Part shown: positions 55,667 through 64,000 of the stretch, one piece after another
Numbering within the stretch: the first letter of the stretch is position 1
Layout: every line of letters starts with the position of its first letter
Assembly: GCF_000935045.1 (NCBI RefSeq)
Contig: NZ_JYKS01000014.1
Coordinates: forward strand, 1 to 64,000
DNA from: Pseudomonas sp. 10-1B
GTDB lineage: Bacteria; Pseudomonadota; Gammaproteobacteria; Pseudomonadales; Pseudomonadaceae
Length of the DNA stretch: 64,000 nucleotides
Direction: 5' to 3'
Position numbers and translations under genes: made by a program
Notes under the pieces: generated by a model
Databases searched by the model: none
What the model was told of the DNA's origin: nothing
The model's input: the letters and a program-made list of their open reading frames with translations, nothing else

Positions 55667-56674
55667 ATGGCTCTCAGTAAAGAAGTGCCGGAGTTTGACA
55701 TCGACGATGACGTCCTCCTGATGGAGACGGGTATCGTTTTGGAAACGGATGTGGTGTCAGACGAACCTGCTGTATCTTCGGTTCGGACGAGGGCCAAGTC
55801 GGGCTCTTCGCTCAAGCAACACAAGTACATCGATTACAGCCGGGCGCTCGATGCCACCCAGCTGTATCTCAACGAGATCGGATTCTCGCCGCTGCTTTCG
55901 CCGGAAGAGGAAGTGCACTTTGCGCGCCTGTCGCAAAAGGGCGACCCTGCCGGCCGCAAGCGCATGATCGAAAGCAACCTGCGCCTGGTTGTAAAAATTG
56001 CCCGTCGTTACGTGAACCGTGGCCTGTCGCTGCTCGACCTGATCGAGGAGGGCAACCTGGGGCTGATCCGTGCGGTCGAGAAGTTCGACCCGGAGCGTGG
56101 TTTCCGTTTTTCGACCTATGCGACCTGGTGGATTCGCCAGACCATCGAACGGGCGATCATGAACCAGACCCGCACCATTCGCCTGCCGATCCACGTGGTC
56201 AAGGAACTGAACGTCTACCTGCGCGCCGCGCGCGAGCTGACCCAGAAGCTCGACCACGAACCCTCGCCAGAGGAAATCGCCACATTGCTGGAGAAGCCGG
56301 TCGCCGAGGTCAAGCGCATGCTGGGCCTGAACGAGCGGGTGTCTTCGGTGGATGTGTCGCTTGGCCCGGACTCGGACAAGACCCTGCTCGATACCCTGAC
56401 CGACGACCGCCCGACCGACCCGTGCGAACTGTTGCAGGATGACGACCTGTCGCAGAGCATCGACCAATGGCTGGGTGAGTTGACCGACAAGCAGCGTGAA
56501 GTGGTGGTGCGTCGCTTTGGCCTGCGTGGGCATGAAAGCAGCACCCTGGAAGATGTTGGCCTGGAAATCGGCCTGACCCGTGAGCGGGTGCGGCAGATTC
56601 AGGTGGAGGGGCTCAAGCGCCTGCGTGAGATCCTCGAGAAGAACGGCCTGTCCAGTGAGTCGTTGTTCCAGTAG
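55667..56674 (+). CDS. rpoS: RNA polymerase sigma factor RpoS
   Basis: RpoS directs stationary-phase and general-stress transcription. The 335-residue protein has an acidic N-terminus, region 1.2 ([21 protein letters not shown]), region 2 ([19 protein letters not shown] and [17 protein letters not shown]), region 3 and the region 4 HTH ([19 protein letters not shown]). AAAGGA precedes the ATG. The nlpD-rpoS gap is 108 bases. Downstream are a terminator, a REP pair and rsmZ. Confidence 0.98.
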   Translation: MALSKEVPEFDIDDDVLLMETGIVLETDVVSDEPAVSSVRTRAKSGSSLKQHKYIDYSRALDATQLYLNEIGFSPLLSPEEEVHFARLSQKGDPAGRKRMIESNLRLVVKIARRYVNRGLSLLDLIEEGNLGLIRAVEKFDPERGFRFSTYATWWIRQTIERAIMNQTRTIRLPIHVVKELNVYLRAARELTQKLDHEPSPEEIATLLEKPVAEVKRMLGLNERVSSVDVSLGPDSDKTLLDTLTDDRPTDPCELLQDDDLSQSIDQWLGELTDKQREVVVRRFGLRGHESSTLEDVGLEIGLTRERVRQIQVEGLKRLREILEKNGLSSESLFQ

Positions 56675-56691
56675 CGAAGGCCTGTAGCGCC

Positions 56692-56721
56692 AAACGCCTC
56701 GATGACCTCGGGGCGTTTTTG
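56692..56721 (+). terminator. Rho-independent terminator of rpoS
   Basis: AAACGCC pairs with GGCGTTT around a 13-base loop that can extend the stem with CTCG/CGAG steps; the run TTTTT sits on the 3' side. It lies 18 bases after the rpoS stop. Confidence 0.75.
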
Positions 56722-56739
56722 TATGTTTCATTCGAGATT

Positions 56740-56847
56740 GCTGGGGGCGCTGTGCGCCCCTTTCGCGACACAAGGCCGCTCCCACAGGGGGGCGCATACC
56801 TCCTGTGGGAGCGGCCTTGTGTCGCGAAAGGGGTGCAAAGCAGCCCC
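56740..56847. repeat. REP inverted pair, GGCCTTGTGTCGCGA family
   Basis: Converging TTTCGCGACACAAGGCCGCTCCCACAG and its complement, with GGGGGCGCTGTGCGCCCC and GGGGTGCAAAGCAGCCCC flanks, follow the rpoS terminator. This family also appears at 61-103. Confidence 0.88.
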
Positions 56848-56908
56848 AGAAATCTGCCAGGCAAAGCAGATGTTGAATTATGTACCGCGCTACCCCAGTA
56901 ACATCGCG

Positions 56909-56926
56909 TGTAAGCCTTTGCTTACT
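56909..56926 (+). promoter_or_regulatory. GacA upstream activating sequence of rsmZ
   Basis: TGTAAG-CCTTTG-CTTACT matches the Gac/Rsm UAS consensus (TGTAAG-N6-CTTACA) in 11 of 12 half-site bases. It is centred about 180 bases upstream of the predicted rsmZ start, a distance typical of rsm sRNA promoters. A second TGTAAG lies close by at about 56932-56937. Confidence 0.85.
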
Positions 56927-57064
56927 TGTTTTGTAAGCTATCTACGTAAGTCTTGGTAAATCATTGTCGTTTGCAGATCCTGAGTTTTCTCAACTCATTG
57001 AAAATCATGGCTTATTTGGCTGTGAGGAAATGTGTCCCCCGTAACACCTTGAGAGATTTGCTGG

Positions 57065-57092
57065 TTGCCCGCCCGGCTCGAGCCGCTAGTAT
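57065..57092 (+). promoter_or_regulatory. rsmZ core promoter
   Basis: A -35 TTGCCC (57065-57070), a 16-base spacer and a -10 TAGTAT (57087-57092) place the transcription start near 57099-57101. The interval back to the UAS (56927-57064) is A/T-rich and holds a GAGTT/AACTC inverted repeat. Confidence 0.6.
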
Positions 57093-57099
57093 TCGAACT

Positions 57100-57232
57100 G
57101 TGCACAGGGACATGCACAGGCTTTCAGGACGAAGGCCAGGGACATCGCAAGAAGCGATTTCATCAGGATGATGTTTGGGACAAGCAGGGACTACGGAAAA
57201 AATGTGGGCGGGTCAAACCGCCCCTTTTTTTT
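57100..57232 (+). ncRNA. rsmZ: RsmZ-type regulatory small RNA
   Basis: The RNA of about 130 bases should bind and sequester RsmA/RsmE (CsrA-family) proteins, relieving translational repression. It carries seven GGA motifs, several in AGGGAC, CAGGAC or CAGGAT contexts and some in short hairpin loops (CATCA-GGA-TGATG near 57160). The core around 57127-57190 resembles RsmZ of other pseudomonads as I recall it. It sits between rpoS and fdxA, the known rsmZ locus, and ends at a terminator. Exact ends need mapping. Confidence 0.88.
57206..57232 (+). terminator. Rho-independent terminator of rsmZ
   Basis: GGGCGG and CCGCCC form a GC-rich stem with a GTCAAA loop, followed by an eight-base T run (57225-57232). 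Confidence 0.9.
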
Positions 57233-57289
57233 GCCTGCAGAAAAACAAAAAAGGCCCGTGGGGTAATGCCAGTCAGTTAAGCCATTTGA

Positions 57290-57403
57290 GGCCGCTGTGC
57301 GGCCCATCGCAGGCAAGCCAGCTCCCACAGGGACTGCGCAAAGCCTGAGATCTGCGCGGTACCTGTGGGAGCTGGCTTGCCTGCGATGGGCTGCACAGCA
57401 GCC
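57290..57403. repeat. REP inverted pair
   Basis: Converging CATCGCAGGCAAGCCAGCTCCCACAG and its complement, bounded by GGCCGCTGTGCGGCC and GGGCTGCACAGCAGCCC palindromes, separate rsmZ from the 3' end of fdxA. The core variant (GCAGGC rather than GCCGGC) is the same as at 21774-21873. Confidence 0.88.
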
Positions 57404-57438
57404 CCAATGTGCCTTATAGGCTTAACTTGCGTGCGCTA

Positions 57439-57762
57439 TCAGCGCTCCAGATCGGCAATCTTGCCGGTCTTGCCGTCCCACTCTTCAGCGTCCGGCAGGG
57501 CGTCCTTGCGCTCGGTGATGTTCGGCCAGATTTCCGCCAGTTCGGCGTTCAGCTCGATGAAGTTCTCCATCCCCGCAGGGATTTCGTCTTCCGAGAAGAT
57601 GGCTTGCGCTGGGCATTCCGGCTCGCACAGGGCGCAGTCGATGCACTCGTCCGGGTGGATGACCAGGAAGTTCGGGCCTTCGTAGAAGCAGTCCACCGGA
57701 CAGACTTCCACGCAGTCGGTGTATTTGCATTTGATGCAGTTGTCGGTGACGACGAAGGTCAT
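57439..57762 (-). CDS. fdxA: Seven-iron ferredoxin FdxA
   Basis: FdxA is a small electron carrier with one [3Fe-4S] and one [4Fe-4S] cluster. The start at 57762 ([17 protein letters not shown]) gives 107 residues. Cysteines lie at 9, 12, 17, 21, 25, 40, 43, 46 and 50, in CxxCx4CxxxCP and CxxCxxCxxxCP arrangements. A conserved C-terminal extension ([19 protein letters not shown]) is typical of Azotobacter-type FdI relatives. It lies downstream of mutS on the same strand. Confidence 0.96.
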   Translation of the reverse strand: MTFVVTDNCIKCKYTDCVEVCPVDCFYEGPNFLVIHPDECIDCALCEPECPAQAIFSEDEIPAGMENFIELNAELAEIWPNITERKDALPDAEEWDGKTGKIADLER

Positions 57763-57900
57763 TTCTAGTTCTCTCCTCAGGCGACGGCGGCGGCCCTTCC
57801 TCTCAGGGCCGCGCGGTTTACAGGTATGGCTGCAGGCCAGGCTAATAACCTGCAGCACCAGCAAACCGCGGCGGATTCTACCAGCTTGTAATGGGTGCCG

Positions 57901-60486
57901 TTATAACAGGTTCTTTAGTTGATATAGCATTTCGATAGCTTGACGCGGAGTCATGTCGTCCAACTGCAACTTGCCCAGCTTCTCGATGGCTGGGTGAGGC
58001 AGGCTGGCGAACAGATCGCTCTGGTGCGGCACTTGTGGCGCGTCCTTGGCTTTTGGGGCCACTGGCTGTTCATGCGGCAGGCTGGCAGTTTCCAGGCGCC
58101 CCAGGTGTTCACGGGCACGCTGGATGACCGCCGTGGGTACGCCGGCCAATTGCGCCACGGCCAGGCCGTAACTCTGGCTGGCCGGGCCAGGCAGCACGTG
58201 GTGCAGGAACACGATGCGCTCGTTGTGCTCGGTGGCGTTGAGGTGCACGTTGGCCACCAGCGGCTCGCTCTCCGGTAGCACGGTGAGTTCAAAATAGTGC
58301 GTGGCGAACAGGGTGTAGGCGCGCAGCTGGGCCAGGCGCTCGGCGGCGGCCCAGGCCAGCGACAGGCCATCGAAGGTGCTGGTACCACGGCCCACTTCGT
58401 CCATCAGCACCAGGCTGCGGTCGGTGGCGTTGTGCAGGATGTTGGCTGTTTCGCTCATCTCGACCATGAAGGTCGAGCGCCCGCCGGCCAGGTCGTCGCT
58501 GGAGCCGATACGGGTGAAGATGCGGTCGACCAGCGACAGCTCGCAGCTGGCCGCTGGCACGAAGCTGCCGATATGCGCCAGCAGCACGATCAGGGCGGTC
58601 TGGCGCATGTAGGTCGACTTACCGCCCATGTTCGGGCCGGTGATGATCAGCATGCGCGTGTTGTTGTCCAGGCCCAGGTCGTTGGCCACGAACGGTGTGG
58701 TCAATACCTGTTCCACCACCGGGTGGCGGCCCTGCTCGATGCGCAGGCACGGCTCGTCGACGAAGCGTGGGCAGTTCAGGTCGAGGTTCAGTGCACGCTC
58801 GGCCAGGTTGCTGAGCACGTCCAGTTCGGCCAGGGCGGCGGCGCTGTCCTGCAGCGGCGCCAGGTGGCTGATCAGGGTTTCCAGCAGGGCGTCGTAGAGC
58901 ATCTTCTCGCGGGCCAGGGCGCGGCTCTTGGCCGACAGTGCCTTGTCCTCGAACGCCTTCAGCTCCGGAGTGATGAAGCGTTCGGCGCCTTTCAGGGTCT
59001 GGCGGCGGATGTAGTCGCCCGGTGCCTGCTCGGCTTGCTTGGTCGGCAGCTCGATAAAATAACCATGCACACGGTTGTAGCCGACTTTGAGGTTGGCCAG
59101 GCCCGTGCGGGCTTTTTCCCGGGCTTCCAGGTCGATCAGGAACTGGCCGGCGTTCTCGCTGATCGCCAGCAGTTCGTCCAGCTCGTTGTCATAGCCGGCC
59201 TTGAGCACGCCGCCGTCGCGGATCACCGCCGGCGGGTTATCGATGATCGCCCGCTCCAGCAGGCTGGCCAGCTCCGGGTAGGTGCCGGTAATGGCAGCCA
59301 GGCGCGCCAGGTGCGGTGCCTCCAGCTCGGTCATGGCGTTCTGCAGCTCGGGCAGGGCGCCAAGGGCGTCGCGCAGGCGCGCCAGGTCGCGTGGGCGAGC
59401 GTTGCGCAGGCCGATACGGGCGAGGATCCGCTCGATATCGCCAATTTCCTTGAGCTGCGGCTGTAGCTTCTCGAAGCGATAAGCGTCGAGCAGGCAGCGG
59501 ATCGAGTCCTGGCGTGCCTGCAGCACCTTGAGGTCGCGCAACGGGCGGTTCAGCCAGCGGCTCAGCAAGCGGCTGGCCATGGCGGTCTGGCAGCGGTCGA
59601 TCACCGACTGCAGGGTATTGTCACGGCCGCCAGCCAGGTTGATGTCCAGCTCCAGGTTGCGGCGGCTGGCGCCGTCGAGGATGACCGTGTCGTCCAGGCG
59701 TTCGTGACGCAGGCTGCGCAGGTGCGGCAGGGCGGTTCGCTGGGTTTCCTTGGCGTAGGTCAGCAGGCAGCCGGCGGCACCGATGGCCAGGGTCAGCTTG
59801 TCGCAGCCAAAGCCCTTGAGGTCCTTGGTGGCGAACTGTTGGCACAGGGCCTTGCGCGCCGAATCGCGGTCGAAGTCCCACGGCGCACGACGGCGGGCGC
59901 CCGGGCGTTTCTCGGCGGGCAGGTCGCGCGGCCAGTCGTCGGGGATCAACAGCTCGACCGGGTTCAGGCGCTCGAGCTCGGCCAGCAGGTTTTCCCAGCC
60001 CTTGATCTCCTGCACGCTGAAGTTGCCGCTGGTGATGTCCAGCACGGCCAGGCCGAACAGGCGTTCGTCACCGAGCAGTGCGGCAATCAGGTTGTCGCGG
60101 CGCTCGTCGAGCAGCGCCTCGTCACTGACCGTGCCCGGTGTGATGATGCGCACCACCTGGCGTTCCACCGGGCCCTTGCTGGTGGCGGGGTCGCCAATCT
60201 GCTCGCAGATCACCACCGATTCGCCGAGCTTGACCAGCTTGGCCAGGTAGCCTTCCAGCGAATGGAACGGAATCCCGCACATGGGGATGGACTGGCCGGC
60301 CGACTGACCGCGTGCGGTCAGGGTGATATCCAGCAGTTTCGCAGCCTTCTTCGCATCCTCGTAGAAGATCTCGTAGAAGTCGCCCATGCGGTAGAACATC
60401 AGCTGATCTGGGTGCTGGTTCTTCAGCTTCCAGTACTGTTGCATCATCGGGGTGTGTGCGGAGAAATCGGAGATTGCTTTATTCAT
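57901..60486 (-). CDS. mutS: DNA mismatch repair protein MutS
   Basis: MutS recognises mismatches and starts repair with MutL. The ATG at 60486 gives 861 residues ([19 protein letters not shown]); a TTG one codon earlier is less likely. The mismatch-wedge FYE motif is at 37-39 (GDFYEIF). The ATPase domain has GPNMGGKST (about 618), [14 protein letters not shown] (Walker B and signature) and [11 protein letters not shown]-terminal tetramerisation tail, [17 protein letters not shown], is present. Confidence 0.97.
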   Translation of the reverse strand: MNKAISDFSAHTPMMQQYWKLKNQHPDQLMFYRMGDFYEIFYEDAKKAAKLLDITLTARGQSAGQSIPMCGIPFHSLEGYLAKLVKLGESVVICEQIGDPATSKGPVERQVVRIITPGTVSDEALLDERRDNLIAALLGDERLFGLAVLDITSGNFSVQEIKGWENLLAELERLNPVELLIPDDWPRDLPAEKRPGARRRAPWDFDRDSARKALCQQFATKDLKGFGCDKLTLAIGAAGCLLTYAKETQRTALPHLRSLRHERLDDTVILDGASRRNLELDINLAGGRDNTLQSVIDRCQTAMASRLLSRWLNRPLRDLKVLQARQDSIRCLLDAYRFEKLQPQLKEIGDIERILARIGLRNARPRDLARLRDALGALPELQNAMTELEAPHLARLAAITGTYPELASLLERAIIDNPPAVIRDGGVLKAGYDNELDELLAISENAGQFLIDLEAREKARTGLANLKVGYNRVHGYFIELPTKQAEQAPGDYIRRQTLKGAERFITPELKAFEDKALSAKSRALAREKMLYDALLETLISHLAPLQDSAAALAELDVLSNLAERALNLDLNCPRFVDEPCLRIEQGRHPVVEQVLTTPFVANDLGLDNNTRMLIITGPNMGGKSTYMRQTALIVLLAHIGSFVPAASCELSLVDRIFTRIGSSDDLAGGRSTFMVEMSETANILHNATDRSLVLMDEVGRGTSTFDGLSLAWAAAERLAQLRAYTLFATHYFELTVLPESEPLVANVHLNATEHNERIVFLHHVLPGPASQSYGLAVAQLAGVPTAVIQRAREHLGRLETASLPHEQPVAPKAKDAPQVPHQSDLFASLPHPAIEKLGKLQLDDMTPRQAIEMLYQLKNLL

Positions 60487-60655
60487 CAATGGTTTAGAAA
60501 GTAGGTCTCAACATTGTGGGGCAAATTTGGGGCGTTCTGTGTTGCGTTCGCGACGCCGAGACCCACCGGATTTTTCAAGGTGCATAGGTTACCACGGGTG
60601 CCGGGCAGGCAGTACCTGTCAGTCAAGCAACCGCGCAGGGGGCGCCGCAGGCTTA

Positions 60656-60684
60656 TTGACACTATGCCGCCCCTATGGAGAATT
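60656..60684 (+). promoter_or_regulatory. Candidate promoter for the GT25 gene
   Basis: A perfect -35 TTGACA (60656-60661) is spaced 17 bases from AGAATT (60679-60684). It lies about 90 bases upstream of the glycosyltransferase gene in the 279-base mutS gap; nothing else in that gap was recognised. Confidence 0.5.
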
Positions 60685-60765
60685 GCGTGATTTTGATCAT
60701 CAGGGACGGTCTGCCTCACTCACCCGCGGTGGCACGTGGCGCAGTAAACAGTTATTGCAATCAGG

Positions 60766-61431
60766 TTGATTAGAGCAGTGAGCGGAATTCGTTTTGATGT
60801 CGATGCGGTATTTTGTATCTCCCTCGATACGCGGGAGGACCGGCGCACGCTGTTCCGTGAAACCATTGGGCGGCAGCTCGACAATGAGGTGGTCTTTCAT
60901 GTCGTCGAGAAAAACAGCGACCCCAAGCGCGGGTGTTACGAATCGCATCAGCAACTGGCCCGCCATGCACTGGACAACGGTCTCGATAGAATTCTGATTT
61001 TCGAGGACGATGCCAAGGCTTATGAATTCGAGGGCTCGCGGGTTCGCTGGGTCAACCGTTTCATGCAGAGCCGACGGTTCGAGGCCCTGCATCTGGGCTA
61101 TTCCATGGGGCGAACTTGGCTGACCTGGTTTCCGTTCATCGCCAGGGGGCGAGTCGTTGCGCTGCACGCCTACGTGCTGTCGCGCGAAGGCTGCCGGATC
61201 CTGGCAGAGACACCCTACGACGGTACGCCCGTGGATGTGGTGGTCAAGCACAAGATCCGCCAGCATTGCGTATTCCCCATGATGTTCCGCCAGCATGCCG
61301 CCGCCGTGGCCGGCAGTGACCTGGAACAGGTGGTGCGTAATGAAGATGAGTGGTGGGAGCGTAACTGGGCCAAGCACCGTCGCTCACCGCTGAAGAACAT
61401 CTGGCGTACTGTGCTGCGGCTGAACTTCTGA
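60766..61431 (+). CDS. Glycosyltransferase family 25 protein (LPS-type)
   Basis: The protein of up to 221 residues resembles GT25 enzymes that decorate LPS. The N-terminal VDAVFCISLDTREDRR matches the family start, and the acidic EDD motif is at 80-82 (LIFEDDAKAY). ALHAYVLSREGCRIL and TPVDVVVKHKI match later conserved blocks. No membrane segment is seen, and the C-terminus is basic. The start is uncertain: TTG at 60766 or GTG at 60778, neither with a strong ribosome site. It lies between mutS and cinA and is followed after one base by a small Cys-rich gene. Confidence 0.8.
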   Translation: MIRAVSGIRFDVDAVFCISLDTREDRRTLFRETIGRQLDNEVVFHVVEKNSDPKRGCYESHQQLARHALDNGLDRILIFEDDAKAYEFEGSRVRWVNRFMQSRRFEALHLGYSMGRTWLTWFPFIARGRVVALHAYVLSREGCRILAETPYDGTPVDVVVKHKIRQHCVFPMMFRQHAAAVAGSDLEQVVRNEDEWWERNWAKHRRSPLKNIWRTVLRLNF

Positions 61432-61432
61432 C

Positions 61433-61582
61433 ATGTCCGATTTGCTCAAGCGCATGGTGTGCCGGCTGTTCAGGCACAAGCCTGTCGAGGTCGAGCGTGT
61501 GTTCGTCGGGGAAATTGTGGTTTCGCGACGGGAATGTTGCCGCTGTGGGTGCACGCTTCGGGATTGGGCTGAGTATCAGTGA
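61433..61582 (+). CDS. Cys-rich 49-residue microprotein
   Basis: An ATG one base after the GT25 stop opens a 49-codon frame (MSDLLKRMVCRLFRHKPVEV at the N-terminus) ending in TGA. It carries a dense Cys cluster ECCRCGC at 35-40, preceded by Cys10, and ends LRDWAEYQ. The basic N-terminal amphipathic stretch followed by a CxxC-like knuckle recalls the short Cys-rich proteins annotated in pseudomonads (PSPA7_2676 type), but I cannot confirm the family. The tight spacing suggests coupled translation with GT25. Confidence 0.6.
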   Translation: MSDLLKRMVCRLFRHKPVEVERVFVGEIVVSRRECCRCGCTLRDWAEYQ

Positions 61583-61666
61583 TGTGAGGGGCGATAAACC
61601 TCTCGAGGCGAGCCCGCTCACCCTCCTCAAATGGTAGGGTAGGGGGTAGCCTTCAAGGAGCCTGAC

Positions 61667-62149
61667 ATGGACCCGATCACCACGCTCGCCACTCGCCTGG
61701 GCGAACACCTGCGCCGTTTCAACGCACAGGTGACCACCGCCGAATCCTGCACCGGCGGCGGTATCGCCGAAGCCATCACCCGCGTGTCCGGCAGCTCGGC
61801 CTGGTTCGAGGCCGGCTACGTGACCTATTCCAATGTCCAGAAAACCCGCCAACTGGGTGTCCCCGAGGCCTTGTTCGGCCAGGTTGGCGCGGTCAGCCAG
61901 GAGGTGGTCGAAGCCATGGTCCGTGGTGCCCAGGCCGCCAGCGGCGCGCGCTTCGCCGTGGCGGTGAGCGGCGTGGCCGGGCCGGACGGTGGTTCGCCGG
62001 CCAAGCCAGTGGGCACCGTGTGGCTGGCTTGGGGGGACGGCAGCCAGGTGTTCAGCGAGCGCCGCCAGTTCGATGGTGACCGCGAGGCGGTGCGCCGACA
62101 GACGGTGATCGCCGCGTTAGACGGCTTGTTACAGCTTGGTGCCGAGTAA
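61667..62149 (+). CDS. pncC: Nicotinamide-nucleotide amidohydrolase (CinA C-terminal domain)
   Basis: The 160-residue protein is the stand-alone CinA C-terminal domain, which deamidates NMN to NaMN in pyridine nucleotide salvage. [16 protein letters not shown] (catalytic Ser27 region) and [20 protein letters not shown] are diagnostic. The N-terminal domain of full CinA is absent, as in E. coli PncC. AAGGAG precedes the ATG. It lies 103 bases upstream of recA, the classical cinA-recA association. Confidence 0.93.
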   Translation: MDPITTLATRLGEHLRRFNAQVTTAESCTGGGIAEAITRVSGSSAWFEAGYVTYSNVQKTRQLGVPEALFGQVGAVSQEVVEAMVRGAQAASGARFAVAVSGVAGPDGGSPAKPVGTVWLAWGDGSQVFSERRQFDGDREAVRRQTVIAALDGLLQLGAE

Positions 62150-62191
62150 ATCGACGACAGGGGTTTGCGCGAGCGCTTGCCTGTGGAATAA

Positions 62192-62211
62192 TACTGGCTA
62201 CTTATACAGTT
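62192..62211 (+). promoter_or_regulatory. LexA box in the recA promoter
   Basis: TACTG-N10-CAGTT matches the CTG-N10-CAG LexA operator, with an exact downstream half (TATACAG) and a weaker upstream half (CTGGCTA instead of CTGTATA). A -35-like TTGCCT (62177-62182) lies upstream, so the operator would cover the -10 region of recA. Confidence 0.8.
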
Positions 62212-62252
62212 ATTCCGGCCGTCGGGGCCACGTCGAACACGTGAGGATTTCA

Positions 62253-63320
62253 ATGGACGACAACAAGAAGCGCGCCTTGGCTGCGGCCCTGGGTCAGATC
62301 GAACGCCAATTCGGCAAGGGTGCGGTCATGCGCATGGGTGACCACGAGCGCCAGGCCATCCCAGCCATCTCCACCGGCTCGCTGGGCCTGGACATCGCCT
62401 TGGGCATCGGCGGCCTGCCAAAAGGCCGTATCGTCGAGATCTACGGCCCGGAGTCGTCGGGTAAAACCACGCTGACCCTGTCGGTCATCGCCGAAGCCCA
62501 GAAGAACGGCGCCACCTGCGCCTTCGTCGACGCCGAACACGCCCTCGACCCTGAATACGCCGGCAAGCTGGGCGTCAACGTCGACGACCTGCTAGTTTCG
62601 CAGCCGGACACCGGTGAACAGGCACTGGAAATCACCGACATGCTGGTGCGCTCCAACGCCGTTGACGTGATCATCGTCGACTCCGTGGCGGCACTGGTAC
62701 CTAAGGCCGAGATCGAAGGCGAGATGGGTGACATGCACGTGGGCCTGCAGGCTCGCCTGATGTCCCAGGCGCTGCGCAAGATCACCGGTAACATCAAGAA
62801 CGCCAACTGCCTGGTCATCTTCATCAACCAGATCCGTATGAAGATCGGCGTGATGTTCGGCAGCCCGGAAACCACCACCGGTGGTAACGCCCTGAAGTTC
62901 TACGCCTCGGTGCGCCTGGACATCCGCCGTACCGGCGCGGTCAAGGAAGGCGACGAAGTGGTCGGCAGCGAAACCCGCGTCAAGATCGTCAAGAACAAGG
63001 TCTCGCCACCGTTCCGTCAGGCCGAGTTCCAGATCCTCTACGGCAAGGGCATCTACCGCAACGGCGAAATCATCGACTTGGGCGTTTCCCAAGGCTTGGT
63101 CGAGAAATCCGGTGCCTGGTACAGCTACCAGGGCAACAAGATCGGCCAGGGCAAGGCCAATGCCGCCAAGTACCTGCAAGAGAACCCGGCCATCGGCACC
63201 GAGATCGAGAAGCAGATCCGCGAGAAGCTGCTGAACGCTGGTGCTGTTGCGGCAGCTGGTAAAGCGGCTGCTGCCGAGGCCGATGCCGACGACATGGCCG
63301 ACGCTGACGCCGGTTATTGA
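62253..63320 (+). CDS. recA: Recombinase RecA
   Basis: RecA forms filaments on single-stranded DNA, drives strand exchange and triggers LexA cleavage. The ATG at 62253 gives 355 residues. Walker A GPESSGKT is at 65-72, Walker B is [12 protein letters not shown], and the DNA-binding loops include [19 protein letters not shown]. The C-terminal tail is acidic ([14 protein letters not shown]). The LexA box upstream gives SOS control; recX follows after 21 bases. Confidence 0.99.
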   Translation: MDDNKKRALAAALGQIERQFGKGAVMRMGDHERQAIPAISTGSLGLDIALGIGGLPKGRIVEIYGPESSGKTTLTLSVIAEAQKNGATCAFVDAEHALDPEYAGKLGVNVDDLLVSQPDTGEQALEITDMLVRSNAVDVIIVDSVAALVPKAEIEGEMGDMHVGLQARLMSQALRKITGNIKNANCLVIFINQIRMKIGVMFGSPETTTGGNALKFYASVRLDIRRTGAVKEGDEVVGSETRVKIVKNKVSPPFRQAEFQILYGKGIYRNGEIIDLGVSQGLVEKSGAWYSYQGNKIGQGKANAAKYLQENPAIGTEIEKQIREKLLNAGAVAAAGKAAAAEADADDMADADAGY

Positions 63321-63341
63321 TTTGCGCGGTAGATAGCCGAT

Positions 63342-63812
63342 ATGTCCGCCGTACTCGACACCCCCGTCGCCATCCGGCGGACAGCCATGGACCTGCTCGC
63401 GCGACGTGAGCACGGTCGCGTCGAGCTGACGCGCAAGTTGCGTCAGCGCGGCGCTTCGGATGAGCTGATCGAGCCTGAGCTCGACCGGCTCGCCGAAGAA
63501 GGGCTGCTCAGCGAAGCCCGCTACCTCGAAAGTTTCATCAGGTACCGTTCTGGCTCCGGCTATGGCCCTGCGCGTATTCGCGAAGAGCTGGGCCAGCGTG
63601 GCCTGGCGCGTGCTGATATCGAGCAGGCATTGCGCGAGAGCGAGGTGGATTGGGGCGAGCGCATGCGTGACGTATGGCAGCGCAAATTCGCCGGCCAACG
63701 CCCACAAGATCCACGTAGCCGTGCCCAGCAGACCCGCTTCCTGGCTTATCGGGGGTTCCCCATGGACATGATCGGCCGCCTGTTGAGCGGGCGGGATCTC
63801 GACGATTACTGA
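63342..63812 (+). CDS. recX: Regulatory protein RecX
   Basis: RecX caps and limits RecA filament growth. The 156-residue, helix-rich protein has [26 protein letters not shown], a first three-helix repeat, and the central [31 protein letters not shown] typical of the family. It is the last gene of the window on plus, cotranscribed with recA. Confidence 0.94.
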   Translation: MSAVLDTPVAIRRTAMDLLARREHGRVELTRKLRQRGASDELIEPELDRLAEEGLLSEARYLESFIRYRSGSGYGPARIREELGQRGLARADIEQALRESEVDWGERMRDVWQRKFAGQRPQDPRSRAQQTRFLAYRGFPMDMIGRLLSGRDLDDY

Positions 63813-63906
63813 TCGTCGAATCTGCAGCGATCTGCAGCACCTACAGATACTGCACTTCCTTTAGGTGTAGCGCCGAGGTGACTGTCTTGTATTGCCTGGA
63901 CTGGCC

Positions 63907-63999
63907 TCATCGCCGGCAAGCCAGCTCCCACAGGTATAGCGGGCGCCCGAAACCTGCACAGTACCTGTGGGAGCTGGCTTGCCGGCGATGGGCCGCACA
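63907..63999. repeat. REP inverted pair at the right edge
   Basis: Converging CATCGCCGGCAAGCCAGCTCCCACAG and its complement, followed by GGGCCGCACAG at the window end, lie after recX. The region 63813-63906 shows no gene. Confidence 0.85.
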
Positions 64000-64000
64000 G

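Noticed and set aside
56953..57171. 72-codon frame between rpoS and fdxA
   Set aside because: It overlaps the rsmZ promoter and RNA and lacks a ribosome site.
60675..60773. 32-codon possible leader peptide ending 5 bases before the GT25 GTG codon
   Set aside because: No Shine-Dalgarno sequence (CCGCCCCT precedes the ATG) and no attenuator-like codon run or hairpins; it is probably chance.

Overview
This is a GC-rich, almost fully coding chromosomal segment from a fluorescent Pseudomonas, most likely of the P. putida group. Three things support this: protein sequences and gene order (recA-recX, mutS-fdxA, the nlpD-rpoS-rsmZ region, the rpsB-to-rpoS envelope block), many intergenic REP palindromes of the P. 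putida type, and an RsmZ-type Gac/Rsm small RNA between rpoS and fdxA. The species assignment is inference; no search was run. No tRNA or rRNA gene, CRISPR array, prophage or complete insertion sequence was seen.

Layout: (1) 0.1-4.6 kb, minus strand: plsB followed by two YbaY-fold genes and a DUF4197 gene; then a cold-shock-domain gene on plus. (2) 5.1-10.3 kb, minus: an unknown acidic protein, rlmA, dapE and an NdvB-like GH17-GT2 glucosyltransferase. (3) 10.4-12.9 kb: tcdA (plus) facing csdE-csdA (minus), a sulfur-relay/tRNA-modification cluster. (4) 13.0-21.7 kb: dapD, a Spx/ArsC-like gene, a CPA1 Na+/H+ antiporter (plus), dapC, glnD and map. (5) 22.1-47 kb, plus: a housekeeping block rpsB-tsf-pyrH-frr-uppS-cdsA-dxr-rseP-bamA-skp-lpxD-fabZ-lpxA-lpxB-rnhB-dnaE-accA-tilS-pyrG-kdsA-eno-ftsB-ispD. 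(6) 48.4-51.4 kb: a LysR regulator divergent from a glutathione-dependent formaldehyde module (frmA, fghA), lying between ispD and ispF and bounded by REP pairs. (7) 51.5-57.2 kb: ispF-truD-surE-pcm-nlpD-rpoS, then rsmZ. (8) 57.4-63.8 kb: fdxA and mutS (minus), a small GT25 glycosyltransferase with a 49-residue Cys-rich microprotein, then cinA-recA-recX.

Functional links: dapD, dapC and dapE cover three steps of the succinylase lysine/diaminopimelate pathway. uppS, cdsA, lpxD/A/B, fabZ, kdsA, bamA, skp, rseP and ftsB supply envelope building and division. dxr, ispD and ispF belong to the MEP isoprenoid pathway that feeds UppS. nlpD, rpoS and rsmZ tie cell separation, the stationary-phase sigma factor and Gac/Rsm control together at one locus. 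The less conserved parts are the REP clusters, the formaldehyde module, the GT25/microprotein pair, the tandem YbaY genes and a 0.3-kb imperfect palindrome upstream of the antiporter gene. I found no clear new multi-gene defence or mobile system.
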